DNA from: JBMNKL01 sp050952225
GTDB lineage: Bacteria > Bacillota > Clostridia > Acetivibrionales > DTU013
Length of the DNA stretch: 64,000 bases
Direction: 5' to 3'
Assembly (NCBI GenBank): GCA_050952225.1
Contig: JBMNKL010000001.1
Span: 1 to 64,000 of the forward strand
Shown here piece by piece: positions 45,176 to 54,187 of the stretch (position 1 is the stretch's first letter; each line of letters begins with the position of its first letter). A program made the translations under genes and the position numbers. The notes under the pieces were generated by a model that was given only the letters and a program-made list of their open reading frames with translations, had not been told where the DNA came from and ran no database searches.

Positions 45176-46894
45176 TTAATGCCCCTGTCCAATTGCATCG
45201 GAAGCGTGCCTGAACAACTCCTTCCTGTCCCAATTCAGGCCTCTGTACGGGATCTTGCCGGGTTCCGCCCTCTCCGGGTCCAATAAATCAATCCCATCGG
45301 ACAGGATATTGTACTCAACGCCTGAAAAATTCAGGATGGTCGGCGATATATCAAGGAGGGATGCAACGATTTGCTCCTCGCAGTGCACCTTGTTGTCCGG
45401 CGTCAGGATAAACAGCGGGACAAATTCGTACCTCTTGTCGGCAATCAAAATATACGCCTCCTTGAACGATTCGTTATTCACCTGCGGTGCGTGGTCTCCG
45501 AAGATAATAATATAAGCGTTGTCGAAATTTTCCCTGATTGCCCTGACATAATTCTCTATGCATTTATCGACATAGGCCATTGAATTGTAATAGTTCCTCA
45601 GCTTTTTGTCGTCAATGTTGTCAAACCTGTCGTCATTATAGTAGTTGGACACGTTTGTAAACGGGCCATGGCTTGACATCGTAATCACGTATGAAAGCAC
45701 GGGCCTTTCGGACTCCTTCACCTTATTCAACGCAAACTCGTAGACCTTGTCATCGGGGGCTCCCCACCCCACGTCTTTCAGTTTCATTTTGTCAATGTCG
45801 TAAAATTCATCAAATCCGAAAGACCGGAATGCTATGCCACGGTTGTAATATATTCCTATATTCCCGTGGAACGCATATGCCCTGTAAGACGATTTTGCCA
45901 GCTGCTTTACAAAGGAGTTTGGAGCCTTGTACGCGGTAAGTTTTATGGCGGGATACTCGACAAGGGGTTCTACGCTGTTTATCGCTGAAAACTCGCAGTC
46001 GGAAGTGCCTCCCCCGAAATGGTAGGTGAGCATATAGGGGTAATAAACGCTTCGCCTGGTCATCGAATGCAAATAGGGCATTACAGGGCTTCCGTCATGT
46101 ATCTGCCGTACAATTGCCGATTCCATGGATTCAACCTGGATAATGAAAATATCGGGCTTGTCCCCGGTTTCTTCCTGCCTGGCAAGGGGCCGGCCGTATT
46201 GTATGCTGTCTATATAATCCTGCGTGGTCCTGTACCTAGTCATGGCAACTATGCTGTTGGCAAGCGTCCCGTACCTCTGTACGATATAAGATTCCCCGAT
46301 ACGTTTGCTCTTTGCTATCTGTGTTATGAATTTATCCTCTTTATAATGCCCGTACTGGGACCATACTGTTATAATCAGCGCGATTGCCACAATTACGTTG
46401 ACCGGGACCCTGAGCTTCACCCTCATGCGGTTAACCCTCTGGTAGGCTATCGCGAGGTAAGCGAAAAACGGGAAATCTATAAATGCAATCAGCAGCAGCG
46501 GGCTTTTAGGCGTTGACTCGATGAGCACCGCCACCAGCCCTTCGTAAAAATTGGCGGCAAACACGTCAAAGTGCAGGTAGTTGTGAAAATACAGGAAATA
46601 CGACATGCTGATAATTATGTAAAGGGTTTGCGTGATGTAAAATGTTATAAGCAGAAACCGCTTCCTGAACCGGAACAAAACGGGATAAACAATAATTACA
46701 ACCAGCAGTGTCGTAAGAAACTTAAAGCGGAACATCCATTTGTCAGCATGCGGGACGATTACATGGTTGAATAACGATATCTTTAACGCGCTTGTCAAAA
46801 CGTAAAACAGTACGATTACGGCAACAATTACATCTGTCCTGTCTTCAAAAATATTACTCAACCAGGATTTAATCCTGGTAAAAAACGTCTTCAA
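45176..46894 (-). CDS. LTA synthase-family sulfatase (membrane glycerophosphotransferase-like)
   Basis: A 572-residue membrane enzyme: five N-terminal membrane helices (about 20-215) and an extracellular alkaline-phosphatase-like domain. QVESMESAIV supplies the metal-binding Glu, HFGGGTSDCEF the nucleophile Thr, and SHGPF, FGDHAPQVN the remaining ligands. The family includes LtaS and other enzymes transferring glycerol-phosphate or cleaving phospholipid head groups. TTG start with GGAGG nine bases upstream. No lipid anchor gene is adjacent, so the exact polymer is unknown. Confidence 0.9.
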   Translation of the reverse strand: MKTFFTRIKSWLSNIFEDRTDVIVAVIVLFYVLTSALKISLFNHVIVPHADKWMFRFKFLTTLLVVIIVYPVLFRFRKRFLLITFYITQTLYIIISMSYFLYFHNYLHFDVFAANFYEGLVAVLIESTPKSPLLLIAFIDFPFFAYLAIAYQRVNRMRVKLRVPVNVIVAIALIITVWSQYGHYKEDKFITQIAKSKRIGESYIVQRYGTLANSIVAMTRYRTTQDYIDSIQYGRPLARQEETGDKPDIFIIQVESMESAIVRQIHDGSPVMPYLHSMTRRSVYYPYMLTYHFGGGTSDCEFSAINSVEPLVEYPAIKLTAYKAPNSFVKQLAKSSYRAYAFHGNIGIYYNRGIAFRSFGFDEFYDIDKMKLKDVGWGAPDDKVYEFALNKVKESERPVLSYVITMSSHGPFTNVSNYYNDDRFDNIDDKKLRNYYNSMAYVDKCIENYVRAIRENFDNAYIIIFGDHAPQVNNESFKEAYILIADKRYEFVPLFILTPDNKVHCEEQIVASLLDISPTILNFSGVEYNILSDGIDLLDPERAEPGKIPYRGLNWDRKELFRHASDAIGQGH

Positions 46895-47163
46895 TATTGC
46901 GAACCTCCCTTGTTAATTATGTAAGCTTTTCCCGGCCGACAGAACCGGCCGTGCCGCATTGCGGACGATCGCAATTTTTTATGTGCCCGTATTATGGCAC
47001 GGTCTTCATCAGGCATCAGGATTTATTATAGCACAACCAGGACAAAGTTGAATATTATCCGTGTTTGGAAATAATTATAATATGGCTGTATAAATTTTTG
47101 ACCTGTTATTGACGATAAAATATTAACAGGTTTATTGGGATGTTTTTTAAAGGAGAAATCGCC

Positions 47164-48090
47164 ATGGAAGGCACAATTATCATTATGGATTACTCGGCAT
47201 ATGAACGGCAAAAAATTCGCCAAATCGCCGGGAAAACCGGCCTGTTTAATATTATCGAGGTTGGGGACTACAACCAGTTCAAGTATTTGAGCCTGGATAT
47301 TCCCGATTTAAAACTAATAATCATGGACATTGATTTTCCCGGTGAGGCAAACGGTTTCAGCATACTGGCAAAAATACGGTCGGTCTGCCCTTCGAACGTA
47401 CCTGTAATCCTTATCTCGCAGAGCGACAGACCGGGTCTGAAAGCAGAAGCCCTCAAGTATTCCGTCAATGACTATATAGTGAAACCCTACCAGGCAAGGA
47501 GGCTGGAAAGTTCGATAAAGAGCCTGGTACATGCAGAAAAAGAATTTTTTTATGATACAAGCGGAATCAATAACATCAACATATCATTTGATGATTATAT
47601 TGAAAGGGAAATAAAATATTCAAAGCGGACCAATATGCCAATGTCTATTATCCTGATAACAATGCTGCGGCTGGATACGGGCACCGGACCCGACCGGCAA
47701 ATATCCGACGAATCCAGGGCTTCAGTTTTCTCCATCGCGGCCAGAAAAGCGAAGGAAGCTCTCCGGTTGACCGATACGATAGCCATTAACCACAACAGGG
47801 ACATAATCATAGTGCTTCCCTGTACAGACGAAAGCGGGGCCCGGCTTGTCTGTGAAAAAATAAAATCCCAAATAGAGCCGGAATTCAAAAAAATCAACCT
47901 GGACGGAAGCACATACATATACCCGGTATACGTGACATACCCGAAAGACGGGAACAGTTTTCAATCATTAATGCGTATGGCATTTAAGAAGGTCTCCGAC
48001 AAGGAGATGCTGGAAAAAATCGTTTCGATTCCCGATCGCGCCAGGAAATATGCCAGCAGAAGCTACAACAGGTACAAAAAGTGGTTTTAG
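47164..48090 (+). CDS. Response regulator with degenerate GGDEF output domain
   Basis: A 308-residue protein. The receiver (about 1-120) has phospho-acceptor LIIMDIDFPGEANG and NDYIVKPYQARRL. The C-terminal 180 residues follow the GGDEF fold (IEREIKYSKRTNMPMSIILI, ARLVCEKIKSQIEPEFKK) but the active-site GG[DE]EF position reads NHNRD, so no cyclase activity is expected. ATG 47164 follows AAAGGAG. It may act as a signal-binding or protein-interaction module. Confidence 0.85.
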   Translation: MEGTIIIMDYSAYERQKIRQIAGKTGLFNIIEVGDYNQFKYLSLDIPDLKLIIMDIDFPGEANGFSILAKIRSVCPSNVPVILISQSDRPGLKAEALKYSVNDYIVKPYQARRLESSIKSLVHAEKEFFYDTSGINNINISFDDYIEREIKYSKRTNMPMSIILITMLRLDTGTGPDRQISDESRASVFSIAARKAKEALRLTDTIAINHNRDIIIVLPCTDESGARLVCEKIKSQIEPEFKKINLDGSTYIYPVYVTYPKDGNSFQSLMRMAFKKVSDKEMLEKIVSIPDRARKYASRSYNRYKKWF

Positions 48091-48093
48091 CAC

Positions 48094-48720
48094 TCAATCA
48101 AGTCCCGTGTGGCCGAAACCGCCGCCCCTGTCCGTGCCTATTTCCCGCGGGTTGGGATGCGGTATGAAATTAGCGCGCATATATTTGCAAAAAACCATTT
48201 GGGCAATCCTGTCGCCCTTTTTTATATATATTGTTCCATATGGATTTCCATGCCGGTCTATGTAGATTTTTTCCCCGGCAACATTAAGCGCCGACGCTTC
48301 CGGCGATATTTGGCAGCCCTGCCTTGCCAGGTACTCCGACAAGCTCACTTCCTCGTAGTTGGCATGGATATCTTCCAGGATTTGCGGGTTTGCCGCGATT
48401 TGATAAGGAAGGTTGGCAATGTTATATGTGTTTTGTAAAATTACCCCGACGGTGTCACGGTAATCGCTGTCAATCGTACCTGGCGCGTTCGGGACGCGCA
48501 GTTCCGTTTTCAGAGACAGGCCGCTCCTGGGCCTTATTTGGGCCTCAAATTCGTTATCAATAGCCATGGTAAAATCCAGCGGCATGATTTTCGTCTCGCC
48601 CGGCCTGATCGCCATATCACGCGTAGCGTACAAATCGCAGCCCGCAGCGTGCATTGACGCATACTGCGGAATCCTGCCCTCTCCTTCGGGCTTAATATAC
48701 ACGTTGATTATGTTATTCAT
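48094..48720 (-). CDS. dut: dUTP diphosphatase with internal insertion
   Basis: Homotrimeric-type dUTPase, 208 residues against the usual 145-150. All five motifs are present: AGCDLYA (1), RPRSGLS (2), GTIDSDYRDTVGVI (3), GDRIAQM (4), RGGGFGHTG (5). About 55 extra residues, including LEDIHANYEEVSLSEYLARQ, separate motifs 3 and 4. It hydrolyses dUTP to dUMP, keeping uracil out of DNA. Converges with the 47164 gene. Confidence 0.9.
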   Translation of the reverse strand: MNNIINVYIKPEGEGRIPQYASMHAAGCDLYATRDMAIRPGETKIMPLDFTMAIDNEFEAQIRPRSGLSLKTELRVPNAPGTIDSDYRDTVGVILQNTYNIANLPYQIAANPQILEDIHANYEEVSLSEYLARQGCQISPEASALNVAGEKIYIDRHGNPYGTIYIKKGDRIAQMVFCKYMRANFIPHPNPREIGTDRGGGFGHTGLD

Positions 48721-48734
48721 TATGTTTCCCTGGT

Positions 48735-49148
48735 TTACTCCTTTGCTCTCTCAGCCTCAAGCGCGTTTCTGACTTCATTCAGCTCAGCTTCTCTTTTTGC
48801 CAGTTCCAGCTTGAGATTTGTATTGGTGTTGTTTAAAACCGTATTCTCCTGCATCAGGCGGTGCCTTTCTTCTTTGCATCTTGCAAGCTCCTCGAGCGCC
48901 TTTTTCAGCTCTTTTTTTGCATTCAGCTCGCTCTCACGGCTCTTGAAATAATCATCGCTTATATTAATAGCAGTAAGGACGGCTGCCAGCGACGTACTCA
49001 ACTTATTATTGTTCCTCATTATCTCCGTCATTTTTTTATCGACGTAGAGCCCCACCCGTTGGATGTATTCCTCCGGTTCAGCCCCGACAATAGTATAATC
49101 CCTGCCTGCTATTCTCAACTCCACCTTGTTTCTAGGTGCCAACACCAT
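48735..49148 (-). CDS. zapA: Cell division protein ZapA
   Basis: A ZapA family FtsZ-ring protein, 137 residues from ATG 49148 (AAAGGATG upstream; an ATG 14 codons further up is possible). Head domain NKVELRIAGRDYTIVGAEPE and EEYIQRVGLYVDKKMTEIM, then a long coiled coil through LKLELAKREAELNEVRNALE. It crosslinks FtsZ filaments during septation. Confidence 0.88.
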   Translation of the reverse strand: MVLAPRNKVELRIAGRDYTIVGAEPEEYIQRVGLYVDKKMTEIMRNNNKLSTSLAAVLTAINISDDYFKSRESELNAKKELKKALEELARCKEERHRLMQENTVLNNTNTNLKLELAKREAELNEVRNALEAERAKE

Positions 49149-49295
49149 CAGCATCCTTTCGGCAGCGCCATGTTTTTCATAAGTTGACATTTACGGCTAT
49201 ATCTTTTCTCATTATACTATATTTCGCCAAAAAAACATATAATTAAGTTCCATTTGATGATTTCTTTCCTTTTATACTCTTTTATTCTCCGACAT

Positions 49296-50633
49296 TTACC
49301 GGATTTCAAGAATCTTTCCGTCCGAGGGATCTATATATGCCAGCCAGTAACCGAGCGCCCCATACCTTGGCTTGCCGCCTTCGACCTGGACCCATTTGCT
49401 CATTTCCCCGAATGGTTTTCCATCCACCATATGCATGCCCGGCACTCCGCATACTATAAAGCGCCGGCCTGTCCTGTGGGTAAATATGCCTATAATAAGG
49501 TGCCTGTACCTGTAATATGACATCATTACCGCAGGATTGAACATCAGCGGTGTGCGGATGCCGTTCTTGTACAGAATGTTGTTGAGGCTGACAGGATCAG
49601 TTACCTTCCACCATATGTAATCGCTTCTGTTGCTATGGAACGGATCGCTTATTTCAAAGCATCTTTCAAGATCGCTTTTTAGCCGCGCAATATCTGCATA
49701 AGATTGAGTTTCAGCAGTCCCTTCCCCGCATTGAAACTGGCAGCTTCCGCAGGTATCGTCCGCTGCAATGTTGCTGGCGAAGACGCCGCAAGGATTGCCG
49801 CCAAAACAGACGCGCTCCTGGGGATTGCCTTTATTCAGGCCGCCTGCCGGGTTATTGCCGTGTTGCACACACGCCGGCGTTCCTGGCTGCGCCCTGTCTG
49901 TGAGGTTCTCCGCCGGAGGTGCATCCTGCTGTTCCGGCTGTTTTACGGGCTGCCCGGCATCTTCGTTCCTTTCCTTCCGTACGTCCTGTCGTTCCTGTTC
50001 AGTGTACTGCGCTATTGGCTGCACAGTCCGCTGTTTTTGGCTTGCACCGCCCGGCCCCGCCGGCATGTTCACTTGCTCCCGGAATGTATTCTGCTCCCGG
50101 TAAAAACGCTGCACTCCTGCTGTTGCATCTTGCTGCCGCAGCTGTGAACACTGCCCTTCCGCGCCAAAAAATTCTCTCCAGTTCACAAGCCCGTTTGCAT
50201 ATGCAGCGAGAGGGCATATAACACCATGTGCGGTCTTATGCACATCCTGCTTGCCTTGATGCTGCTTATCCGCATACTCGGCGATAACCGCAAATACATC
50301 AAATTTATCGATTGTATGGCCGCTTTTCCCCACGTCGGACGGGTCAAAACTCCATTCAAGCTCTGCTTTACCGCCTTCCACGCTAAACGCGCCGGCACTT
50401 ATTTCCAAGGCAGGAAGGCCGTCCCGGCGGGCGCGAACCAGGTACAATACGTATTCAAACTCGCCGTTTCCGGGCTTTATGTTATGTATAACCGAACGCA
50501 ACGTCCCCTTTCCGCCGCGGACTTCCAGCTTCACACACCCGGATGGTTCGCATCCGGATTCGTACCCCGCGTCTTCATTGGCAAATATTAAGTATTTCCT
50601 CAAAAATCCTTTTTTTGTATTGACAAAACTCAT
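49296..50633 (-). CDS. Conserved clostridial protein, N- and C-terminal domains joined by a low-complexity linker
   Basis: A 445-residue protein, unrecognised. Residues 1-160 are beta-rich, FLRKYLIFANEDAGYE at the start; about 165-285 are a linker rich in Gln, Pro and Ala; then a cysteine set (CFGGNPCGVFAS, CGSCQFQCGEG); about 330-445 is a compact domain with IIGIFTHRTGRRFIVCGVPG and YGALGYWLAYIDPSDG. The linker and paired domains suggest a structural or spore-associated protein, but no function is assigned. No signal peptide. Confidence 0.8.
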   Translation of the reverse strand: MSFVNTKKGFLRKYLIFANEDAGYESGCEPSGCVKLEVRGGKGTLRSVIHNIKPGNGEFEYVLYLVRARRDGLPALEISAGAFSVEGGKAELEWSFDPSDVGKSGHTIDKFDVFAVIAEYADKQHQGKQDVHKTAHGVICPLAAYANGLVNWREFFGAEGQCSQLRQQDATAGVQRFYREQNTFREQVNMPAGPGGASQKQRTVQPIAQYTEQERQDVRKERNEDAGQPVKQPEQQDAPPAENLTDRAQPGTPACVQHGNNPAGGLNKGNPQERVCFGGNPCGVFASNIAADDTCGSCQFQCGEGTAETQSYADIARLKSDLERCFEISDPFHSNRSDYIWWKVTDPVSLNNILYKNGIRTPLMFNPAVMMSYYRYRHLIIGIFTHRTGRRFIVCGVPGMHMVDGKPFGEMSKWVQVEGGKPRYGALGYWLAYIDPSDGKILEIR

Positions 50634-50816
50634 TCATACCACTCCCGCATAAATGCTGTTTACCAATTCATGTGCGTTCAACAACAGCTTGAGAAATATC
50701 GATTTCCGGCAATAAATATTTAATACTTTTTATTCTATGTATATGTGAGACATAAAAAAATAAACCATAATAACAGTTTGCTTCCTGAAAATCTATGAAA
50801 TTTGAATATTCTTTTA

Positions 50817-50845
50817 TTGAATATTTCATTTTTGTATGTTATCAT
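50817..50845 (+). promoter_or_regulatory. Promoter of pckG
   Basis: -35 TTGAAT (50817-50822), 17-bp spacer, -10 TATCAT (50840-50845); start expected near 50852, giving a leader of about 108 nt. Confidence 0.55.
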
Positions 50846-50878
50846 TTTAGTTAATTATTTAACCAGGGGTATTAATTG

Positions 50879-50932
50879 TCCAACCAAAGGCCGAAATAAT
50901 CATAGCCTGGTAGATTCGGCCCGCTAGTTGGA
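50879..50932 (+). promoter_or_regulatory. Structured leader hairpin upstream of pckG
   Basis: Two coaxial stems: TCCAAC (50879-50884) with GTTGGA (50927-50932), and GGCCGAA (50889-50895) with TTCGGCC (50915-50921), separated by a 4/5-nt internal loop and capped by a 19-nt loop. No T tract follows. It lies in the pckG leader, between promoter and ribosome site, so translational or antisense-like control is possible. Confidence 0.5.
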
Positions 50933-50959
50933 TGTATTATCATTAAGGAGGAGTTATAA

Positions 50960-52750
50960 ATGATTGCAAACAAGAAATTGCAAGATTGGGTAAAACAAAT
51001 GGCTGAAATGTGCCAGCCTGACAATATCCACTGGTGCGACGGTTCACAGGAAGAATATGATGCGTTGCTCCAGCAAATGGTCGACAGCGGAATGGCCACA
51101 CGGCTCAATCCTGAGAAACGTCCCGGATGCTACCTGTTCAGGAGTCATCCGTCCGATGTGGCGCGCGTTGAGAACAGAACCTTTATTGCCTCTAAAAGCA
51201 AGGAAGATGCCGGCCCGACCAACAACTGGATTGATCCCGTTGAGCTTAAGGCAACCATGGAAGGCCTGTATAGAGGCTGTATGAAGGGAAGAACGATGTA
51301 TGTCATCCCATTCTCAATGGGACCTATCGGGTCTCCAATATCAAAGATAGGGATCCAGTTGACAGACAGCCCGTACGTCGTCGCAAATATGCGTATTATG
51401 ACGCGCATGGGCAAAGCGGTTCTTGACGTCCTCGGCAATGGCGACTTTGTGCCCTGCCTGCATTCGGTCGGCGCTCCGCTGTCTGAGGGACAGACGGACT
51501 CATCCTGGCCATGCGCGCCAATGGAGCAGAAATACATCAGCCATTTCCCTGAAGAAAGGATGATCTGGTCCTACGGTTCGGGCTACGGCGGAAATGCGCT
51601 GCTGGGAAAGAAATGCTTCGCTCTTCGCATCGCCTCCGTCCTGGCAAGGGATGAAGGCTGGATGGCGGAGCACATGCTTATTCTCCGCATCACCGACCCC
51701 AAGGGCAATACAAAATACATCACCGGAGCATTTCCAAGCGCTTGCGGAAAAACAAACCTTGCAATGCTGATACCAACCATTCCCGGATGGAAAGTTGAAA
51801 CAATCGGCGACGATATCGCATGGATGAAATTCGGAAAGGACGGCCGCCTTTATGCGATCAACCCCGAGGCGGGCTTCTTCGGCGTCGCTCCCGGCACCTC
51901 ATACAATTCGAACTATAACGCCATGCGCACCATAGAGAAAAACACAATATATACGAATGTCGCATTGACGGATGACGGCGACGTCTGGTGGGAAGGCATC
52001 GGGACGGATGCTCCCGGCCATCTTATCGACTGGAAGGGAAGAGACTGGTCGCCGGATTCAAAAGAACCGGCCGCACATCCCAATGCCAGGTTTACGGCGC
52101 CGGCAAGCCAGTGTCCGGTTATCGCCCCTGAATGGGAAGATCCCAACGGAGTGCCGATTTCCGCAATTTTAGTAGGCGGACGCCGTGCAAGTACGGTTCC
52201 CCTTGTACATGAAAGCTTTGATTGGAATCATGGCGTATTCCTGGGTTCTATCATGGGTTCGGAAATCACTGCCGCCACTATCTCTGATAATATAGGAAAG
52301 GTACGGCGCGATCCGTTTGCCATGCTTCCGTTCATGGGTTATCACGTGGGCGATTACTTAAATCATTGGCTTGAAATCGGCAAGAAAACCTCACCGGACA
52401 AACTGCCGAAGATCTTTTACGTGAACTGGTTCCGTAAAGATTCAGACGGCAGATGGCTATGGCCCGGGTTCGGCGAAAACAGCCGTGTATTAAAATGGAT
52501 CTTTGAAAGAGTATCCGGAGAGGGCAAAGCCGTCAAGACTCCCATAGGTTATATGCCTACTCCCGACGCAATCGACACCGACGGCCTTGATGTAAGTGAA
52601 GCCGATATGCATGAACTGCTTAAGGTCAACAAGGATGAATGGCTCATGGAAGTCGAATCAATCAGGCAGCATTACGCCGGCTATGGCGAGAAACTGCCGA
52701 AAGAACTGCACGAGCAGCTTGACGCGCTGGAAAAAAGACTTCGCGGATAG
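50960..52750 (+). CDS. pckG: Phosphoenolpyruvate carboxykinase (GTP)
   Basis: A 596-residue GTP-dependent PEPCK interconverting oxaloacetate and phosphoenolpyruvate. P-loop SACGKTNLAM with hyper-reactive cysteine, Mn ligands in MLIPTIPGWKVETIGDD IAWMKF split across the kinase-2 region, and FYVNWFRKDSDGRWLWPGFG. GTP-type enzymes are used by Acetivibrio thermocellus-like clostridia in glycolysis. AAGGAGGAG precedes the ATG, predicting high expression. Confidence 0.97.
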   Translation: MIANKKLQDWVKQMAEMCQPDNIHWCDGSQEEYDALLQQMVDSGMATRLNPEKRPGCYLFRSHPSDVARVENRTFIASKSKEDAGPTNNWIDPVELKATMEGLYRGCMKGRTMYVIPFSMGPIGSPISKIGIQLTDSPYVVANMRIMTRMGKAVLDVLGNGDFVPCLHSVGAPLSEGQTDSSWPCAPMEQKYISHFPEERMIWSYGSGYGGNALLGKKCFALRIASVLARDEGWMAEHMLILRITDPKGNTKYITGAFPSACGKTNLAMLIPTIPGWKVETIGDDIAWMKFGKDGRLYAINPEAGFFGVAPGTSYNSNYNAMRTIEKNTIYTNVALTDDGDVWWEGIGTDAPGHLIDWKGRDWSPDSKEPAAHPNARFTAPASQCPVIAPEWEDPNGVPISAILVGGRRASTVPLVHESFDWNHGVFLGSIMGSEITAATISDNIGKVRRDPFAMLPFMGYHVGDYLNHWLEIGKKTSPDKLPKIFYVNWFRKDSDGRWLWPGFGENSRVLKWIFERVSGEGKAVKTPIGYMPTPDAIDTDGLDVSEADMHELLKVNKDEWLMEVESIRQHYAGYGEKLPKELHEQLDALEKRLRG

Positions 52751-52822
52751 CGGCGGGCATATGAACCGAAAATACGGATATGTGAAAGATGCTTCGGACA
52801 TGCGCCTGTAAGTAGTTTAATC

Positions 52823-52851
52823 AAGGAGCCTCTGCGAAAAGAAGGCTCCTT
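52823..52851 (+). terminator. Terminator of pckG
   Basis: AAGGAGCC (52823-52830) pairs with GGCTCCTT (52844-52851), followed by ATTTTATG, 72 bases after the stop. Confidence 0.8.
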
Positions 52852-53139
52852 ATTTTATGCCCTGACACCGCTTTCAATTACTGTCGGCATTTGACAGCAG
52901 GTCGGTTTTTCCGCTCATATCTTTGAATGACCGGAAAAACCTTTATCTGTCTTGTAAATTAAAAGAAGTGCGATAAAAGAAAGATAGATGGAAGTTTGAA
53001 ATCATTTGACACATATTGATATTATACTCATAATATTATTTCAGTTTAAAAAACGTATTTTATGTTAACATTTTTGCATTTATTATATTTCTATATGGGT
53101 ATATAATTAAATAATACAATTGAACGAAGGGGGCAAAGA
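52852..53139. other. Intergenic region between pckG and the PilT-like gene
   Basis: AT-rich, presumably holding the promoter of the PilT-like gene; TTGACA at about 53007 with AT-rich sequence downstream is a possible -35. No riboswitch or gene was recognised. Confidence 0.35.
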
Positions 53140-54180
53140 ATGTATACCTTAACCGATGTAATAAACCTGATAAAGCATGCCAGGGATAATAATGCGACGG
53201 ACATACATATGTCAGCCGGCGCAGTTCCTGCCATGCGCATTGAGGGCCAGCTTGCGTATATGCCCTTTGATCCGCTGACCCAAAAAGATACGAATGATAT
53301 AACTGCCGCCCTTCTGAATAAAGAGCAACTGGAAGTATTGCAAAAAAACCACTATATCAGTTCACCCGTAGTAATAAAGGAAATCGGCAGGCTGCGGGCA
53401 AATATATCTACTCAGAGAAGCTCATACTCAGTAAATTTAAAACTGCTGGACAGCCTGTGTAAAACATGTGCGGATCTGAGACTGCCGGATGCCGTCATAG
53501 ATTTGCACAAAAAAGAAAGCGGCCTCATTTTGGTATGCGGCAACAAAAACAGCGGTAAATCCACAACCATCGCTTTTCTGATAAAAGAAATTAGCCGTAG
53601 CAGGGTGTGCAATATTATTACCATTGAAGACCCGATAGAATACTTGTTTAAACACGACAAGGCAATCGTAAATCAGAAAGAAGTCGGTATTGATGTCAAC
53701 AGCTTTATTGAAGGTGTCAGCTCAGCTGTAAAACAGGATCCCGACGTAATTATGATCAGCTCCGTCCGCGATCCCGAAACCTTTTCAGAAGCTCTTGCTG
53801 CCGCTGAAGAAGGCTGTCTTGTGATAACCGCATTGCAGACTTCCAGTTCTGTTTCAACAATACAGCATATTATCGATATGTATCCAAATGATAAAAAGAA
53901 TTATATGAGAGTCAGGATTAGCAAAGTGCTTCAGGCTATAGTGTCACAGCAGCTGCTTCCGGGCGCTGACGGAAAGGGAAGGGTAATGGCCCTGGAGGTG
54001 ATGCTTGCAAACCGGGCAGTTAAAAACCTGATCCGCGAGAATAAAATTCATCAGATACCGGATGTGATAAAAGCAAGCAAAGCGCTTGGCATGATAACCA
54101 TGGAAGAATCAATCAATGACCTTTATTTGAAAGGATTAATACCTGAACAAAGCGCATTAAACGTTTATACAGGTATCTAA
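53140..54180 (+). CDS. PilT-like ATPase with altered catalytic motifs
   Basis: A 346-residue PilT/GspE family ATPase. N-terminal domain DNNATDIHMSAGAVPAMRI, Walker A GNKNSGKSTT, Asp box TIEDPIEYLF. The Walker B region, normally DPDVxxxGEMRDxET, is DPDVIMISSVRDPET, so the catalytic Glu is Ser; the His box TLHT is ALQT. Retraction activity is therefore doubtful. No other pilus genes lie nearby. GAAGGGGGC precedes the ATG. Could be a regulatory or remnant motor. Confidence 0.88.
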   Translation: MYTLTDVINLIKHARDNNATDIHMSAGAVPAMRIEGQLAYMPFDPLTQKDTNDITAALLNKEQLEVLQKNHYISSPVVIKEIGRLRANISTQRSSYSVNLKLLDSLCKTCADLRLPDAVIDLHKKESGLILVCGNKNSGKSTTIAFLIKEISRSRVCNIITIEDPIEYLFKHDKAIVNQKEVGIDVNSFIEGVSSAVKQDPDVIMISSVRDPETFSEALAAAEEGCLVITALQTSSSVSTIQHIIDMYPNDKKNYMRVRISKVLQAIVSQQLLPGADGKGRVMALEVMLANRAVKNLIRENKIHQIPDVIKASKALGMITMEESINDLYLKGLIPEQSALNVYTGI

Positions 54181-54187
54181 GCCTGAT

